This document shows positions 30,191-47,306 of a stretch of 64,000 nucleotides of DNA, in pieces. The notes below the pieces were generated by a model that ran no database searches, was not told the DNA's origin, and was given only the letters and a program-made list of their open reading frames with translations. The position numbers and the translations under genes were made by a program. Every line of letters begins with the position of its first letter. The stretch's first letter is position 1. The stretch comes from Telopea speciosissima (taxonomy: Eukaryota; Streptophyta; Magnoliopsida; Proteales; Proteaceae): assembly GCF_018873765.1 (NCBI RefSeq), contig NC_057920.1:11917307-11981306 (forward strand), in the 5' to 3' direction.

Positions 30191-31439
30191 TGAGTGACGC
30201 AAGGCTTTCAAAGCCAGAATCGAGTTCCAACTAGTTACTAGTCCCAAAAATGAAAAACCCTTGCTCTCTCTCTCTCTCTCTCTCCTTCCTTGTTTGTGGG
30301 TTTATTAGATGGAGGGTTATAGCCTTGTAAGTATTGGTGTCAATGGTTGTATCGGTCACTGTCAATACTGGTCCTGATACGATACAGATCAGGCTGTATT
30401 AATATCAAACATAAATTTAAAAACAATTAATTGTTTGACTGATGCTCCCAATCCGTATCATTATTATTGATATTATTAATAAGTATTAGCTGATGCAATG
30501 ATACAACTGATACAATACCGAGACCTTGATCCATGATCAAATGATTCTATGACTTAAAATTTCAAAACTTTGATGCCAAAACTCAACAGAAGCACATAAG
30601 AATAAGAAGAAATGGTGGTAAATTAGACCTAGAAACAAAGAGATCACTATTAGGTTGTGTGGTCAATGAGAGCACACATAGGAGCATCAACATGGATATA
30701 ATTATTTATTTTGTTAACGGCGGAATGGTTACTTCGCATGCTTTTGTGTTTGGATGTGGCCTTTGTGCAACATAACAATAATCTTTTTCTCTTTTTCGAG
30801 GGAGGGATTTTCAGAGCAAATGACATAGAGAAAAGTATACAAATGAGATGCAATAAAACGGTATCATATATAAAAAGATAGCAAGATCATTTCATATGAG
30901 AAGGAAATCGATAAATAAAAAGGTGTTACTGTACATCGCCGGCCCAAACAGTTCTGAGAACCTTTTTTGTTCACTATTGTTTAATCTCGTTATTGGGTTA
31001 AATCTTGACCGTTCAAGTGTGAAAGCAATTGCCAATTATTAAGATACGCCTAATGCATGAGACGCATCTTATATGTTTTACTTCTTAGGCAGGTCCATTT
31101 CCCCATGTTCCTCTAATAAAGGAGGCAAAAATGATCGTCCTACCCCTATCCGAACACACTGCCTTGATGGGATCCACCCCTTTATTAAAGCAGCTTGGGA
31201 AAATGGAACGGACAGGAAATGAAGCAGATAAAAATACGGGTGCGGCTTGCCACATACGCACCTGGTGACCTCGGCTTGAAACCCCTCTTCCCGCTTCGGC
31301 TTCATGGTCGAACGGATCAGTCAAAAGCCCGCGAAAACCTTCATACAGATAGGCAGAAGATGCAGTGTTCATTCACTCAGTAATGAGCTTCGATCTTCAT
31401 TTTTTTGGTGTTTTTCTCTTCTGTTAGTTTATTTAAGTC
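30191..31439. other. Intergenic DNA upstream of CTC1
   Basis: Contents are a (CT)n microsatellite (about 30264-30283), an ATCGGT-type repeat (about 30330-30540) and AT-rich DNA. A GC-richer part (31080-31380) just before CTC1 holds only short overlapping frames and is the likely promoter and 5' UTR of that gene. Confidence 0.5.
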
Positions 31440-34400
31440 ATGGAAGGTGTGAGGAACATATCGATTTCAGAGCTGCTCCAACGATCTCGTCCTCTAACAG
31501 GTGCTTCCTCTCTTTGCTCTCCTTCCATTTCGGTTTCTCGTTTTCCACCTGAAGCGAACTGTAGACAAAGATCATCTGACGGAACGGCCACGAAACCTGA
31601 TTCTGTCAATATTTCTGTTTCCGAAGAAAACTCTAGCCGTAGAATTCTCTCTCCTCTCAAGTACCCTGCGCTTATTATTGGAACCCTAAGTCTCCCTTCC
31701 AGTGATACTGAGTCGACTTCTAATCAACTCTCTTGCGGGTTGAGAAACAGTTGCTTTGTGTTTTCTGATGGTGTTTCTAGGATTTGTTGCGCTGTTCTTG
31801 ACCTGGATATTAAGATTATCGGCAAGCAAATCCATGTTCTTGCCTGGAATTTCATTCCTTTCAAAGGTGGTGGTGGATTCTTGGAGATTATCAGATGGAG
31901 CCTTTCGAATTTGTCCACGGAAATATGTCAATCGTCCCATGCGGATGCGTTTCTGTTGGCTTCAGCTTCACATGTTCAGAAAGAGCATTTCGAGCCTCGT
32001 TCTTCTGTTTGTGGCAGATTAGGATCGGTCAGCCCTGTTTTTGTAATTCCATGCACTGTTAAAGGTAATGTCGATTCCGGCAACTGCTCTAAAGATTCAA
32101 GAAACTTGAGTGGATTCCTTGCGGAAATAATGGTCTGTGAGTGTTACGTATGTACTTCCAAAGCTTCAGTAGCCTCGATTAGGAATCTACTTCAGGGACA
32201 CAGTTCTCATTCTTTCAATCGACCTGCATTTTTATATTTCTATGGATCTGCTTCGTTTTGGCATCCTGTTCTCTCTAACCTTCTCGGGATTGTAGTCTTG
32301 CTCTCTGCCGTGAAGAAGAAACAGATTTTCAGCGGAAAAGAAGAGCCATGTTTAATGTTCACAAGTACAGACAAAACTGTTTTGCATATACCCAGGTCAC
32401 CTGTGGGAGAATTGCTATCTGGAAGGAATAGAATCAAAGGGAGAGGTGAGTCTGGTGTGTATACTGGAGTTGTCACAGGTGTTTACATGCAAGGAATGGT
32501 TGTTGAGCTGGACGAGAAAGTGTGGCTTTTACTAACCGATCATATTTCATACTTACCTCATTCTTTGAGGCTAGGCGCTATTGTAAGTTAGTCTCTTTTG
32601 CACCATCACAAATTTGTCATTTTTGATCATATACGGTGTATAACGTTCTTGCCTTTTCACTTTTGCTTTCTCAAATTTGACTTTGTTTTAGATATCTTTG
32701 AGGAATGTTCATTTTGTACATCCCAATTTTTCTTGGTCAAGAATGCTCTTGCTCGGGGCTTGCTGTAAGACTACCATCAATGTGGAATCCTTTTCATCCG
32801 TGGAGTCTCAGTAAGAACTGCTGATTTAACTTCTATTCTTTTCTTTCATGCATTCATAGCCAGTGGAGGAGAGATCATATTGGAAGGCAAAAAACAATTT
32901 CTTGTTTCAGGTGTCATATTCGTCTCCAGTCACAAAGCCTGTTGCACAAATTCATTGGGACGTTGGCATTTTCTGCCAGATTATGGTGCGTCCGTTGATG
33001 AAACTTTTGAAGATTTTAGGAGATGCTGCCATTTTATGCTACTAATTGCCTCATCTTACCATTTGGATTGTAGGGTCTTACTTACAGTCTCATGTTTCAG
33101 AAAAAAATTTGCTGGCACCCTGTCAGAGAAGAAGATTCTTGGATCCAAATATGTAATATGCCTGCTTGGTACTCTATTGATTTGATTCCATTGACCATCA
33201 TTTCTTGTTTCTTACTAGAGTTCCTTTATTTTTTTAACCCCCATTTAGTGTTGTTTTATTTCTGTAATATCTGTGTTCTAATCTGTGGACACTTGAATGG
33301 TGTACCAGCAAGAAGGATTGGTTCAGATGTATGCTAGATCAGGCCTACCTTCATCTTTTTTTCGACCTCGGGTAAATTGGTAAAATCAAAGTTGCCTAAA
33401 ATTACATTTAATTATGGATATATTGTTCCAATTTTTTTGTATTCTATTTCATATCCCCAGACCCTGCAGTGGTGGGAGCTTTGTGCACTGGGTACGCCTT
33501 TTTTTTTTTCTTTTTTAAATTTCATATCTTAGTCTCTGTTTCTCATGCAGCATGGACTATTCATTGAATTCAGTAAGCACAATCAGAGTAGTTGTGGTAG
33601 TGAGCCAAATGATGGGTACTTGAAATTGGTAAGATAGTATTTTCTTTTTTTCGCCTTAAAATTTCTATATTCCTTCTTGTGAGTAGAGAGCTTCCAGAGA
33701 GCTTGAGATTTAATCTAGAATCTTAGTGGTATTTGCGAAAATAAGGACCTTTCTCAATAATGCGTGATAAAATTGTATTTTGGAAAAATTTAATGTTTTA
33801 TTACACTTTCAGGTAGTGCCTATCACTAATTTCATCAGCCATTGTGAGGCCATTTGGTTAAAGACATTAGTACAAATGAATAAGGACCCTGAAACTATCA
33901 GGAAGAGAAAAAAATTCCGTCTCCTGCCATGTGAAGGGAATTCCTATGGGAGGTTAGTCAGAAGAATTATATCAAGTGAAGATCTTGCCTTGGTTCTGAT
34001 GGGTAATCTAGAGGTTAGTATCATATTGTATCAAGGATGTTATTTATAGAGAGTGTAGAATGAATATTTGATGGATCTCGTTTGAAGCAAAGGAAGACGA
34101 TAATCAAGATCCTGGAATTTCGATTCTTTTTTTGGGAGAAGTCAGGTTTAGTTTTTTTTTCCTCATTGAATATCTGTGTAAATGTTCTGAAAATAAAAAG
34201 AAAGAAACCTAGCCAGCCTTTCTATCTCTTAAACTTCCTTAGATCTCATGCTTATTTTACTGTTCCCTTCAGATTTCTCCATCTTCTGGGAGGTTGCAGT
34301 TAATTGATGCAACTGGCAGCATTGAGGTTGTGGTACCAGATTTGCCATCTAATTGGGATGCCAGAAGTATATATGAGGTGATACTTGATGATGAGTTGAT

Positions 34401-37400
34401 ACCTATCTCTGTCCTCTGTTCAGATTTATAGTCAGTTGCTTCAAACAAGTATGGATTCAAATGCTACTTATGAACTTCCTTTCTTTCCTCTTAACTCTGT
34501 TGTCTTTTCAGGTTAAACACTATACTGTTGTTATAGAAGGCATACCTGCACAATTGAGTTCTTTTAGCTTGCTTAGAAATGAGTCATTTCCATGCAGAAG
34601 TATCTTTGACCATGTTTCATCTATGAAAGAGAGAAATAATTTAGCTATCTATGTCCACTTCCATATGAGCAATGCAATTTCCCTAAACGGTCGGTTTCCT
34701 TGTATGGATTGGAGTGGCAATCCCAATCTACTTGAAAATGGGACATTCCGCATGCTCTTGATAACACACAAGTTTCCTGCAATGCAAAATGTATGTAAAA
34801 TTTGGTTCTTTGTATGTAATTACTGTCATTCACAATTTTATTCTCCATTTTATTAATTTTAATCTACTCCATTTCATGTGTTGTTACAGTTTCAAGGTAG
34901 ATCAAATATTTCAAAGAGCTCAACCTTGTTAGCTGAGGCTATAATCTTGCCTTGGGACTTGTCTCTTCCGTTGGAAAATGGAAATACTTGTCCAACTGAA
35001 GTTTCCAATTTCAAGCTAAGAAAATGCTCCCAAGATCATGTCAAAAGAAATTGCCAAGATTCCTCTAACAAGAGACCTAAAATTGTTCACTTGTTAGGTA
35101 GGGCATTGACTGCAGGATCAATAGATGGCTTGGAAAAGGATGAAAATGAAGCACATGGCAGTCTGAGTGATTGTAGTCCTTGTGCGGACTTTAGCAGTAA
35201 CCAGAAACCATGCAACCTTAAGTATCCTCTTACAATGCTATGTTATGTCACTTTTGGAAGTTGCAATGATCAAAATCCACTTAGGTCAGCAATCTTGTAT
35301 TGCACAAACCCCAATGCAGGGGATGATGAATTAGTAAAACGGAGCTTGCAAAAGGTTGTGCTGGAGTTCAAGCCTGAAAGCCTTTTCAAGTATCAGGTTT
35401 GTCAGATTTTTCTTGTTTCTTTTGTTATCTGTCAACACAGTGAAAGTGTTAAGAGTGGGATCATAACTCGGAAAAAGATATTGTAGCAAGTCTTTCGTAT
35501 TCTTCTTTGTAGCATAAAATTCATTCATCTCCATTTATGTTCCAGTTATTAAGAATTGGTGGATATTATATCTTGAAGTACCCTGAGAAAGAGCTCCAGT
35601 GTAATCTAAGGGATTGTGGATATCGTAGCTGTGGTAAAGTTATTATCACTTCTGAAACGCAACTGTGGAGTATTTATTTTGCCTGTGATGAGGATCCTTT
35701 TCATACTAAACCAGAGTCGAGTTTGCCTTCAGATGTTTCTTCACGCACTATTGATGCAAATCTGTCTGAAGGTTCTCTTCAAAATGAACTAATCTTCCAG
35801 AGATCTGCAAGACAAAATCCCCTCTCGTGTTCAGATGTCCATCTCCATCTCTCTGCTGATGCAATGAAGCACTTGAAGATATGCACTGCAGCAGTGGAAG
35901 GGTTGATTAGTCCCATCATGGCTCCGGCAAAGGCTGTTAATGTCTCTGCATTCATTATGACCAACATGACTGTTCCAGTGCCATCTTCTGGAACCCCTGA
36001 TCCTTCTTCGAGATTACCAGAGGGAGATTTAATATCACTACATGGAAATGTACTTGCTGTTCATAGTTTGAACTGCAGTTCTCTTTGTGCTCAGAAGCCC
36101 TTAGGTTGTGAAACAATGGGTGATGCTCATCAGTTGTGGTTCTTCCAAGGAACATCAGACAGCGTTTGTATTCACATTTTAGAAGGCCGTGACATTGTAA
36201 CTGGGCATTTACCATCTTATCTTTTTCTTTCTATAATAGGATTTGATATTTAATTCAGTGGCTTACTACTTATTTCTTTCAATCAGGTGAAGATTCGGGG
36301 TACCCTATGGAAACACGCTTTTCCTATTGGATTGGGACCAGGAGTAACTGCAACCTTTCACCGTGTTCTTGTACTAGGGTATGTCTTTTCTCAAATTTCT
36401 TCTATGCTTTGAGCTTTGTAAGTTAGCTGCACAAATGCTTTAGCTGTTTTGCTAATTATCACATGTCCGTGATATCTAGGCACTAATATGGTTTTGATCC
36501 GACTTCTAGAAAGGAGTTCTGATAAATGTCCATAACTTGACTTAGTCCTGATCCCAAGGTTCCAGGTTTTGGTTTCGACCAAGCTCAAAACCAAAATATT
36601 TCGCGAAACCGCAAAACCTGGAAGGTTTCGATGGATGGTTTCGAGTCCCAAATGACCAAATTAAGTCCCAAAACTACTAGGAAACCCTATTTTAGGCCCT
36701 CTAAACATAGTGGAACCCGTAGATTGTGGAAACACACACCCAAATGGTAGTTTGACTTCAGACCTAGGTTGGTAGTATACGTTTTACATTATATACATTT
36801 TCTAATATAGCCTATTCCACACAATTCTGAATCTTGCACAAGGCTTCCACAAATGCAGCAAATTTTCTCTTTCGATACGTTCCACTACTGCCCGACAACT
36901 TGTTCCACGTTTGTATGGGAGTTGTTTGGCCAAAAATCACAAAAAAAACAAGTTTCCACAAATCGTAGAGTCAACCAGTGAAACCAATGATTTCAACCCA
37001 TTTTATTTGAAACTACACATTTTATATTAAAGGTTTGTATCATTTTAGTCGAAACAATACCGAAACCACACGTATCATCGAAAATTTGCCGAAGCAGCGA
37101 TATTTCAACTGAAACCTTACACTTTTTACATTTCGCATCGAGTTTCGTTTCAACATCTTCTGAACCAAAATATTTCGCTAACCCTGAGCATTGCTTTGTC
37201 CACACTGTTATTATCTTTCTAGGAATTGTTAGTTTTTCATGGTGTTGGGGTTTCATTTGTTATTATGGCTGAAGTTTCTGAACTCTGAACATCGAACTAT
37301 TTCTTTTCTTTCTTTGCTGGAGATGGCCACTATGCCCCATGCACCAACAATTGAGGTCTCCAAACATTTCAGTAGTTCTATGTTTTTCTGTATTTTGGAA

Positions 37401-40400
37401 AGCCATAATATCACATAATGTCATGTTCCTGTTACTTGAGTAGGAGATTTCTTTGGTGTGAGGTGGTGCTTTATGACCATAGAAAGAGGATTTTTTGTTC
37501 TGCGAAAAGGATTGCTGACAGAGTTCAAATAGTAAGGTAAGAAAACCATGCATGACTCATGGTTGAAGAATATACGAGGCCAATGGAAATTATTATAAAA
37601 ATAGAAGAATTCAATAAACAAACAAATTTGGGGTAGCAATTGATTGCATGGGAGGTTAATGCTTCTCAAGTGATGGCTTCATTGTGTTTGAATTGGTGGA
37701 TAGCTCGTCACATGGTTAGGATTCATCTGATGGCGTAATAGAATATTATTTTCAAAGTCTGAAACATTTTTCATCATTTCCCAACAGAGAATTGGTAGGG
37801 TTGAACTGCCCTGGCTTCCTTGCATCCAATCGGCATGTCCCCTGGACCTTATTTCAACTGATCCCACCAATTTCTAGTTTGCCATAGGTGTTCATCCTAA
37901 TTGATTGTAATCAATGTTGGTGGTCATCCTTCTCTGAAGTCTGAGCTATACTGATTGGAGTTCAGTTCTGCATGTCTTAGCAGTCACTGGTGAGCAACAT
38001 GATCTCAGTAAAGAATCCTACCTGACCAAGAGATTGTGATTGAATCAATCTAGTTCAGTTGGAAGGTCAATCCAACTTTGTTCATTGCCTTTAGTCTTTG
38101 TTGTCAAATGATTATTTTGCTAAGCCCACATCAAGTAATGTGTTGAACTGACCCAAAGAGGATTTATTTTCCCAAGTCAACTGGGGTGCCAGCTTTTGAA
38201 AGATTTCCCTCCTCATGGCCCATGTACTGCACTAACAATGTGATGTTGGGCCTCACATTCCAGATCCTCCTTAAATCTGTCAATGGCACAACTAGGGACA
38301 AGATTTACCCATGTTGAAATATATATTATGCACTCATGCTGTTGCTTAATATGTGAATGTTCCCATAGCCATTGCTTCTATAAATGTGTTATTTTAGTTT
38401 TTGGTTGCAATGAAGTTACTGTATTATTTCAGTAAAGCGGACTTGCCGCATTAGTCTCTAACCCTATGGTCCATATCTCTAATTTTTATGCTTCTAGCAG
38501 GCCGAATGAGTTGCTGTTGACACCTGTTTCATTCATTGTGATTGACTCTGTAAAAGAAGTTCTTTCTCAGGATAGTGACATGAGTTCCCATCCAATATCT
38601 ACTCCAGATATTTTATGTGATGCCCTACAGGACACTGTTCCGTCAGGCTTTATCCCTGAACTGATTCATTGCTTAGAGAGTGGGCCAGTACAGTTACGTT
38701 GCAGGGTATGTCACCTTGACTGTGGGTCATTTTTCTAAACTAATTGTGCTGTTTCATTTTTTTATTTTATAATTGGAAAAAGGTGCTGACCTGTTCATGC
38801 TGAATCTCTTATACATATATCACTGGTTATAGTGTGTTTGTTCTGAATTTGATAGGTTGTGGCTATACGTGTCCTAGTGTTAGAAATGCCCAAAAGTAAA
38901 TTTGAGAAGCTACAAACGAGGGAGCAGTCCAAGGATCCTGCTGTAAACATCCCACTTGCTGGTTTTGTTTTGGGTAAAGTCTGGAATTAATCAAGGGTTC
39001 AATTTGCAATGAACGCTATATATATATATGGGAAAGAGAACACTACCTGAGCGTGTATGGTGTGCTGCCCCTGCACCCAGACACAGGGGTGGGCAAAATG
39101 GCCACTGCGCCCCTGGGAACTTCCGCCTTTCCATGGGGGAGCGACGGTCATTTTGCCCGCCCCTGTGTCTGGGCGCAGGGGCAGTGCACCGCGTGCACCC
39201 AGGTAGCTTCTTTCATATATATATATATATATCACTCAGATTTGCCTGCGTGTTTACTGAATCTTTGGAAGTACTAACCATTTCATTTTGCCCATATGTG
39301 CGTAGATGATGGATCATCCACTTGTTGTCTCTGGGCCAATGCAGAGAGAGCAGCAAAATTGCTAAGGCTACAGGAAGAAACCTCAATCAGTTATTTCAGT
39401 AGCAGTTACTCGACATTGAGAACAGGAAGCAACAAGGCACCAAGCACCACCATTTATGATCTGCGGAAGATTTTAAAGAAGCACAATAGAGTTACTGTGA
39501 AGAATCAAGGGTCTATGCATGATCCATCATGTCAAGAGCTTTTGTTTTCTGTCACTTCAGATAAAGTCCTCAGCAGCTCAGATGAGAGTGTCATCAAGTT
39601 CATAATCCTCAATGCTTGCCATGGTGCAGTTTTGGTGAGTTCCCTACTTCCTACCCAAGAGACACAGAGAAATGTTCATGAGATTTTCACTCTCTAAGCA
39701 CAACTCAGTTGAGTCAATGTTGCTGTTGGTTAATCATTATAATTTGATGATCCAAATATGTACTTAGGAAAGTGAATTTTTGGACTTGTTATTTGGAATA
39801 TAGTCAAATATGTTGACTAAGCTGTTCTCAGTCAAGCAAAGAGTTTTTGCTTGTCAAACTCTGCCAATGATCTCTTTTGCTTCAGCAGTCAGGCACTGAC
39901 TCTATGGAAGTTCTCAGGTTCAGACCTAAGGATTGTAGAAGAGCGTGCTATAGTCCATTTGCCATCAAATCTTGAGCATACTGTCTCACAGGCTGGCCTA
40001 GCAGGTCTGTTTGGGATGCCATGCCACATGGTGAATCGAAATGCCTTGTTGATAGTTTTAGTTTGATCATTGAATTGCAGTTCCATGTAGATTCTTCTGA
40101 CTGGCTAGTAGCATACATCTTTTGTATGGGTTTCTGTCTATGGACACCCAGAAAAAAATAAGAATAAAATATGACAAGGAATTGTACTGCACTGCAGGTT
40201 CACTGATTGGAAACAAATACTGTGTTCTGAAAATTTGATAGTTCACTAATTCATTTCTGTTTCTAGAATGTTCTCGGTAGTGTAATGGATTCAGATGCTT
40301 TTGGATGGCTGGAGATGGAACTTGCAGAAATGGAGATGCCAGTACATTCGATTCGAAATATTTGGGCAAGAGAAATTCGGTATGCAGATTATTTGACTGA

Positions 40401-40437
40401 TGCAAAGACCGTACTTCAAGAACTTTTAGTCAGGTAG
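31440..40437 (+). CDS. CTC1: CTC1, large subunit of the telomere CST complex
   Basis: Sixteen exons give about 1422 residues: 31440-32582, 32692-32810, 32860-32985, 33074-33152, 33309-33371, 33551-33628, 33813-34013, 34273-34377, 34512-34790, 34890-35396, 35546-36196, 36287-36378, 38498-38705, 38856-38973, 39306-39634, 40267-40437. Phases agree throughout. CTC1 with STN1 and TEN1 binds single-stranded telomeric DNA and recruits polymerase alpha. The N-terminus (ISISELLQRSRPLTGASSLC, LKYPALIIGTLSLPS, HVLAWNFIPFKGGGGFLEII) matches plant CTC1; later blocks (SFFRPRHGLFIEFSKHN, LQLIDATGSIEVVVPDLPSN, GRPNELLLTPVSFIVID) fit its chain of OB folds. Exon 3 is the least certain. The last exon ends QELLVR-stop, but a splice at 40433 into 40511 is possible. 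Introns carry an Au SINE piece (intron 5), a 2.1 kb repeat-rich intron 12 and a MITE (intron 14). It is about 150 residues longer than I recall for Arabidopsis. Confidence 0.9.
33458..33510 (+). mobile_element. Au SINE 3' fragment in CTC1 intron 5
   Basis: It reads 'ccccagaccctgcagtggtg', 'ggagctttgtgcactgggta' and cgcc followed by a T run, which is the conserved 3' end of the Au SINE in sense orientation. The T run is the usual Au tail. Confidence 0.85.
36500..37180. repeat. TTTCG/CGAAA-rich repeat in CTC1 intron 12
   Basis: Variants of 'ggtttcgaccaag', 'tatttcgcgaaacc' and 'gaaaccttac' recur on both strands, with 'ccaaaatatttcgc' at both ends (36590 and 37168). It looks like a decayed inverted-repeat element of unknown class and adds to the unusually long intron 12. 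Confidence 0.4.
39031..39225. repeat. GC-rich foldback MITE in CTC1 intron 14
   Basis: The left end 'gggaaagagaacactacctg' faces 'caggtagcttctttca' at the right. The core 'ctgcacccagacacaggggt' + 'gggcaaaatgg' is the inverted repeat of 'cattttgcccgcccctgtgt' + 'ctgggcgcag'. It sits within a (TA)n microsatellite that now flanks it on both sides (39017-39030 and 39216-39232), so it most likely inserted into a TA repeat. Confidence 0.8.
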
Positions 40438-40992
40438 CAGTTGTCCCATTGTAAATTAATCACATTTGCCTGTTTACTTTTTGCAATGCTTCCTTACTAA
40501 CATTATGCAGTGAGCATGGGAGGGTGAAGATAGTTATAACTTGTAGCACCATGAGGAAGAAACCTGGTGTCATATGTGAATCTTGTATATTCCTGTCTTT
40601 TGTTTATTTTTCTGCATGCCAATGTTTGTGGTATGTTAATGAGCCCACTGGGTTTAAGTCATAGTAACTCTTGCTGGATTCAGTGTCAAGTTATAAATTT
40701 TTTTTCTTCTGGAATTCTCTTCTTTCCTTGCTGTTTCCTTTTCTCCATAGCCATTGGCATGCTCACAAGGATCATGCCTTGGCCTGAGTCTTGAAAAGGG
40801 GGGTAACAAAAGAGCATGGGCCTCATTAGGACCGTCAGTGGCTCAAATTAGAATGAGACCTCAGATTATCTGTACTTGGTTCCTATTAAATATCTGAAAT
40901 TTTCCTATTCACATTTGAACCTGTTTTTTTTTCCTACTATAAACATTTATTTGGACCTTCGTTGTGTAAATAAAGCAGTACATAGACCCCCG

Positions 40993-42198
40993 TGATAAGA
41001 ATCCACCTAGGTACTAAGCTTCACCATCACGTGTTTCCAGCTCAGCTCACAATGTTATTGTTATTTTTGTTTGTAGGTGTTAGTTATTCTGTTTTAGATT
41101 CCATTCCAACGCTATATATTAACATATCTTTCATTAATAAAAATTAAGATTCATCACTCCTTACATGGTATCAGAGAAACCCTCAATTGCTCCACCGAGC
41201 TTCGACCTTCGTCATCCATGGCAGCTTCTTCACCAATGGCGACAGGCACCATCTCTGATGTTCCTTCATCCGTCTCCATTGAACAAAGCTAAAGAACGGG
41301 TGACCAAGGCAATGACCACTCATCGATGGGAACATGTACAGTAGAGTAAAAGAAGCAAGACTGATCGCTAGCCAAATGAAGTTTGTATAGACCGTTGTTA
41401 CTCAGGCCACAATAGAGGGCTAATGCTTCTACTGCCGTTGATATCCTCTGGTTGCATTTGTTGTTGCAAGAACCTGGAGTATTTCTTGACCATCAGTCGG
41501 TGTTTTGGTGTGATAATGTGGGTGCTATGCATCTTTCAGTGAACCCGGTCTTTCATGCGCGAATGGAATAAAGAGAAATTGATTTTCATTTTGTTCGCGA
41601 AATGGTTGTTTCACGGCAATTAGTTATTCGTTTTGTTTCCACGGTGGATCAACTCACTGATGTTCTCACAAAGGGCCTCTCATCAACGGTATACCTTCCT
41701 TAAAGGCCCGCTCACTATTGGCTCACCCTCGCTGAGCTTGAGGGGGGCTGATAAGGATCCATCTTCAGTGCTAAATTTCACCATCATATGTTTCCAGTTC
41801 AGCTCACCGTTTGCTCACTCTTGCTGAGCTTGAGGGGGTGCTGATAAGGACCCACCTCAGCACTATGCTTCACCATCATGGTTGCTTCCCAGCAATTAGT
41901 TGTTCGTTTTGTTTCCACCGTGAATCAATGTACTGATGTTCTCACAAAGGGCTTCTTGTCAGCGATTTACCTTCCTTAAAGGCAAGCTCACTGTTGGCTC
42001 ACCCTCGTTGAGTTTGAGGGGCACTGGTAAGGGTCCACCTCAGCACTAAGCTTCACCATCATGTGTTTCCAGTTCAGCTCACTATATTATTGTTATTTCT
42101 GTTTGTAGGTGTTAATTATTCTGTTTGAGATTTCATTCCAACGTGTATATATAAACAAATCTTTCATTAATTAGGATTGAGATTTGTGATTCCTTGCA
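40993..42198 (+). mobile_element. Ty1-copia LTR element fossil, heavily reduced
   Basis: The left LTR is about 40993-41165 (173 bp) and the right LTR about 42025-42198, both starting tgataag/tggtaag and ending 'ccttaca/ccttgca'. A primer-binding site 'tggtatcagag', matching initiator tRNA-Met, follows the left LTR. A gag-like start is near 41219 and the end of the RNase H/integrase-side polyprotein near 41440-41720. The 3' part is present in duplicated form between 41740 and 42024. Most of gag-pol is gone; it is clearly broken and old. It lies immediately beyond the CTC1 3' region. Confidence 0.8.
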
Positions 42199-45606
<3,408 letters not shown>

Positions 45607-47306
45607 ATAATGCATTATTTTTACATGCTACACAGGCAATGCTTGGTAGCTTAGAACACAGAGATTGTAACAACAGTACTGGAAAGATAAGTATACGTGA
45701 AGTACGTATAACTTGTTCTATTAATAAAAGCTTTTTTTCTTTGTTGGGTTATAACAGTTGTTTTAATAACATTACTTGGGATTAGTAACAGATGAGACTC
45801 CGTCTCAGGAAACGAGGTCTCGTGATCAAACCTTCGTCGCTGCATAATTTCTTGGGGCCACCCGCTTGAGGCTCACTAGGGCGCAGGGGTTGTGTTGTTG
45901 GTGAAAAATTGTCAAAGCCAAGTACGTTAATACTTGGGAGGGTTTTGATTACAAAACTACTGAATTTTTCCTCTCAAGTGCAAACCAAGGATGCAAAACA
46001 CGGAATCTGGGATTAAATTGGTCCTTGTCGATTCTGATATGAGAACAGAATCGATCCCAAGAACCCTAGAATCTCCCCTCAGATCTGATAAGTCATGTTT
46101 TTTGGGGTTTTTTATTTTTTTGGGTAAGAATAGGCCGGAATCAAGATCGGTCATGGCTGATTCGATCTATATCTGATTACGATTCTTGAAACGGTGGTTC
46201 AAACAGTAAATGGGTTAGGCGCAATGCGATTGCCGCTCAACCTCAGGCAGCTGAGGATCCAAATCCTTCAAAAGAGGGATGCAAGAATTAGACCTTCCCC
46301 TCATGCTTGAAAATGAAAACGAGACCACATTTCATGAGTTTGGTAGGATGGATCGAGCCGAATACAGGAAGTGATTTTCTTAATGGATAATGAATTTTTC
46401 CTTATGTAGGTCCAATTACAATTATTTCTTGCTATGGGAGATGCATTAATTGTTCTTAATTACAAGTTTGGTTCTTGTTCTTGGTCTATAATTTGGCATG
46501 ATAATCTTTTCCCTTTATTAAAGATTAGGTAATCTCTGTCACGCTGGTTGTGTGGCCCTTGCACCAACTAGAGGGCCAATGAGAGCCCGTGCAAGGAAAA
46601 CTCATACATGTGGGATTTTTAATTTCACGGGAAGTGGGACGGTCATTTCACACTTCATGTGTCTGGCGTAGGTGCCACGTAGCCTAACAGACTTTTTTTT
46701 TCCTAATATTGAATATTAATTTAGATCTTTTTCTTTTTCTTTTTAAATTGATTTCTAATTTCTTTTAAGAAAAAAATATCTTCACAATGTTGGAGTGGGG
46801 ATTCCTTTCCAAACCCTCACATAATGGTCCATGGGACCTTCAACAACACTCTCTCTACTTTGAAAAAATATGAATCCCTATTAAACAAATCCATCTCTTA
46901 CCTCCTCATAGGTGAAAACTTAGCCTTTCTTCTATTATGGCAAACTAACTGTGAGTCGCTGACTTTGAGCATAAACAATACTCCCTCAGGTAGAATCCAA
47001 AAGAATCCAAAAGAGGAAAAGAAAAGAATTTTTTTTTGGTTGAAAAAGAAAAGAAAAGATAAGTGTCAAAAAATCTACTTAATTACTACTGACACTAGTG
47101 GAATCCTCTGCCATGCTCACCAGTGTTCATAGTGGTGCTCAAGCCGCCCAAACTCAAAACCTTTTTGTCTCTGATGAATTAATTTTGGAATTTAAAAATA
47201 ATAAAAAATACAAATAATGAGTCATCTTTCTTGTCCACATTGCCTCAAAGAAAGTAAAAAAGTAATGAAATTCTCCATATGTTTGACTTGTTATATCCAT
47301 GATAAG
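45607..47306. other. Spacer between the two peroxidase genes
   Basis: The PRX1 3' UTR ('aataaaagc' near 45723) is followed by repeats: a SINE-like 'ggtctcgtgatcaaacc' near 45812, an ATCGAT-rich inverted repeat at 45970-46200, and a decayed GC-rich MITE at 46535-46690 ('ttgcaccaactagagggcca', 'gacggtcatttcacac', 'tgtgtctggcgtaggtg'). No gene is seen. Confidence 0.5.

Noticed and set aside
31085-31383. Minus- and plus-strand frames just upstream of CTC1
   Set aside because: No family match; the position fits promoter and 5' UTR of CTC1.
39028-39309. Frames on both strands in CTC1 intron 14
   Set aside because: They lie within the GC-rich foldback element and its flanking TA repeats.
39851-40066. 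Open frame between CTC1 exons 15 and 16, considered as an extra exon
   Set aside because: Exon 15 ends in phase with exon 16 directly, the frame has no good acceptor and donor, and its peptide does not extend the CTC1 homology.
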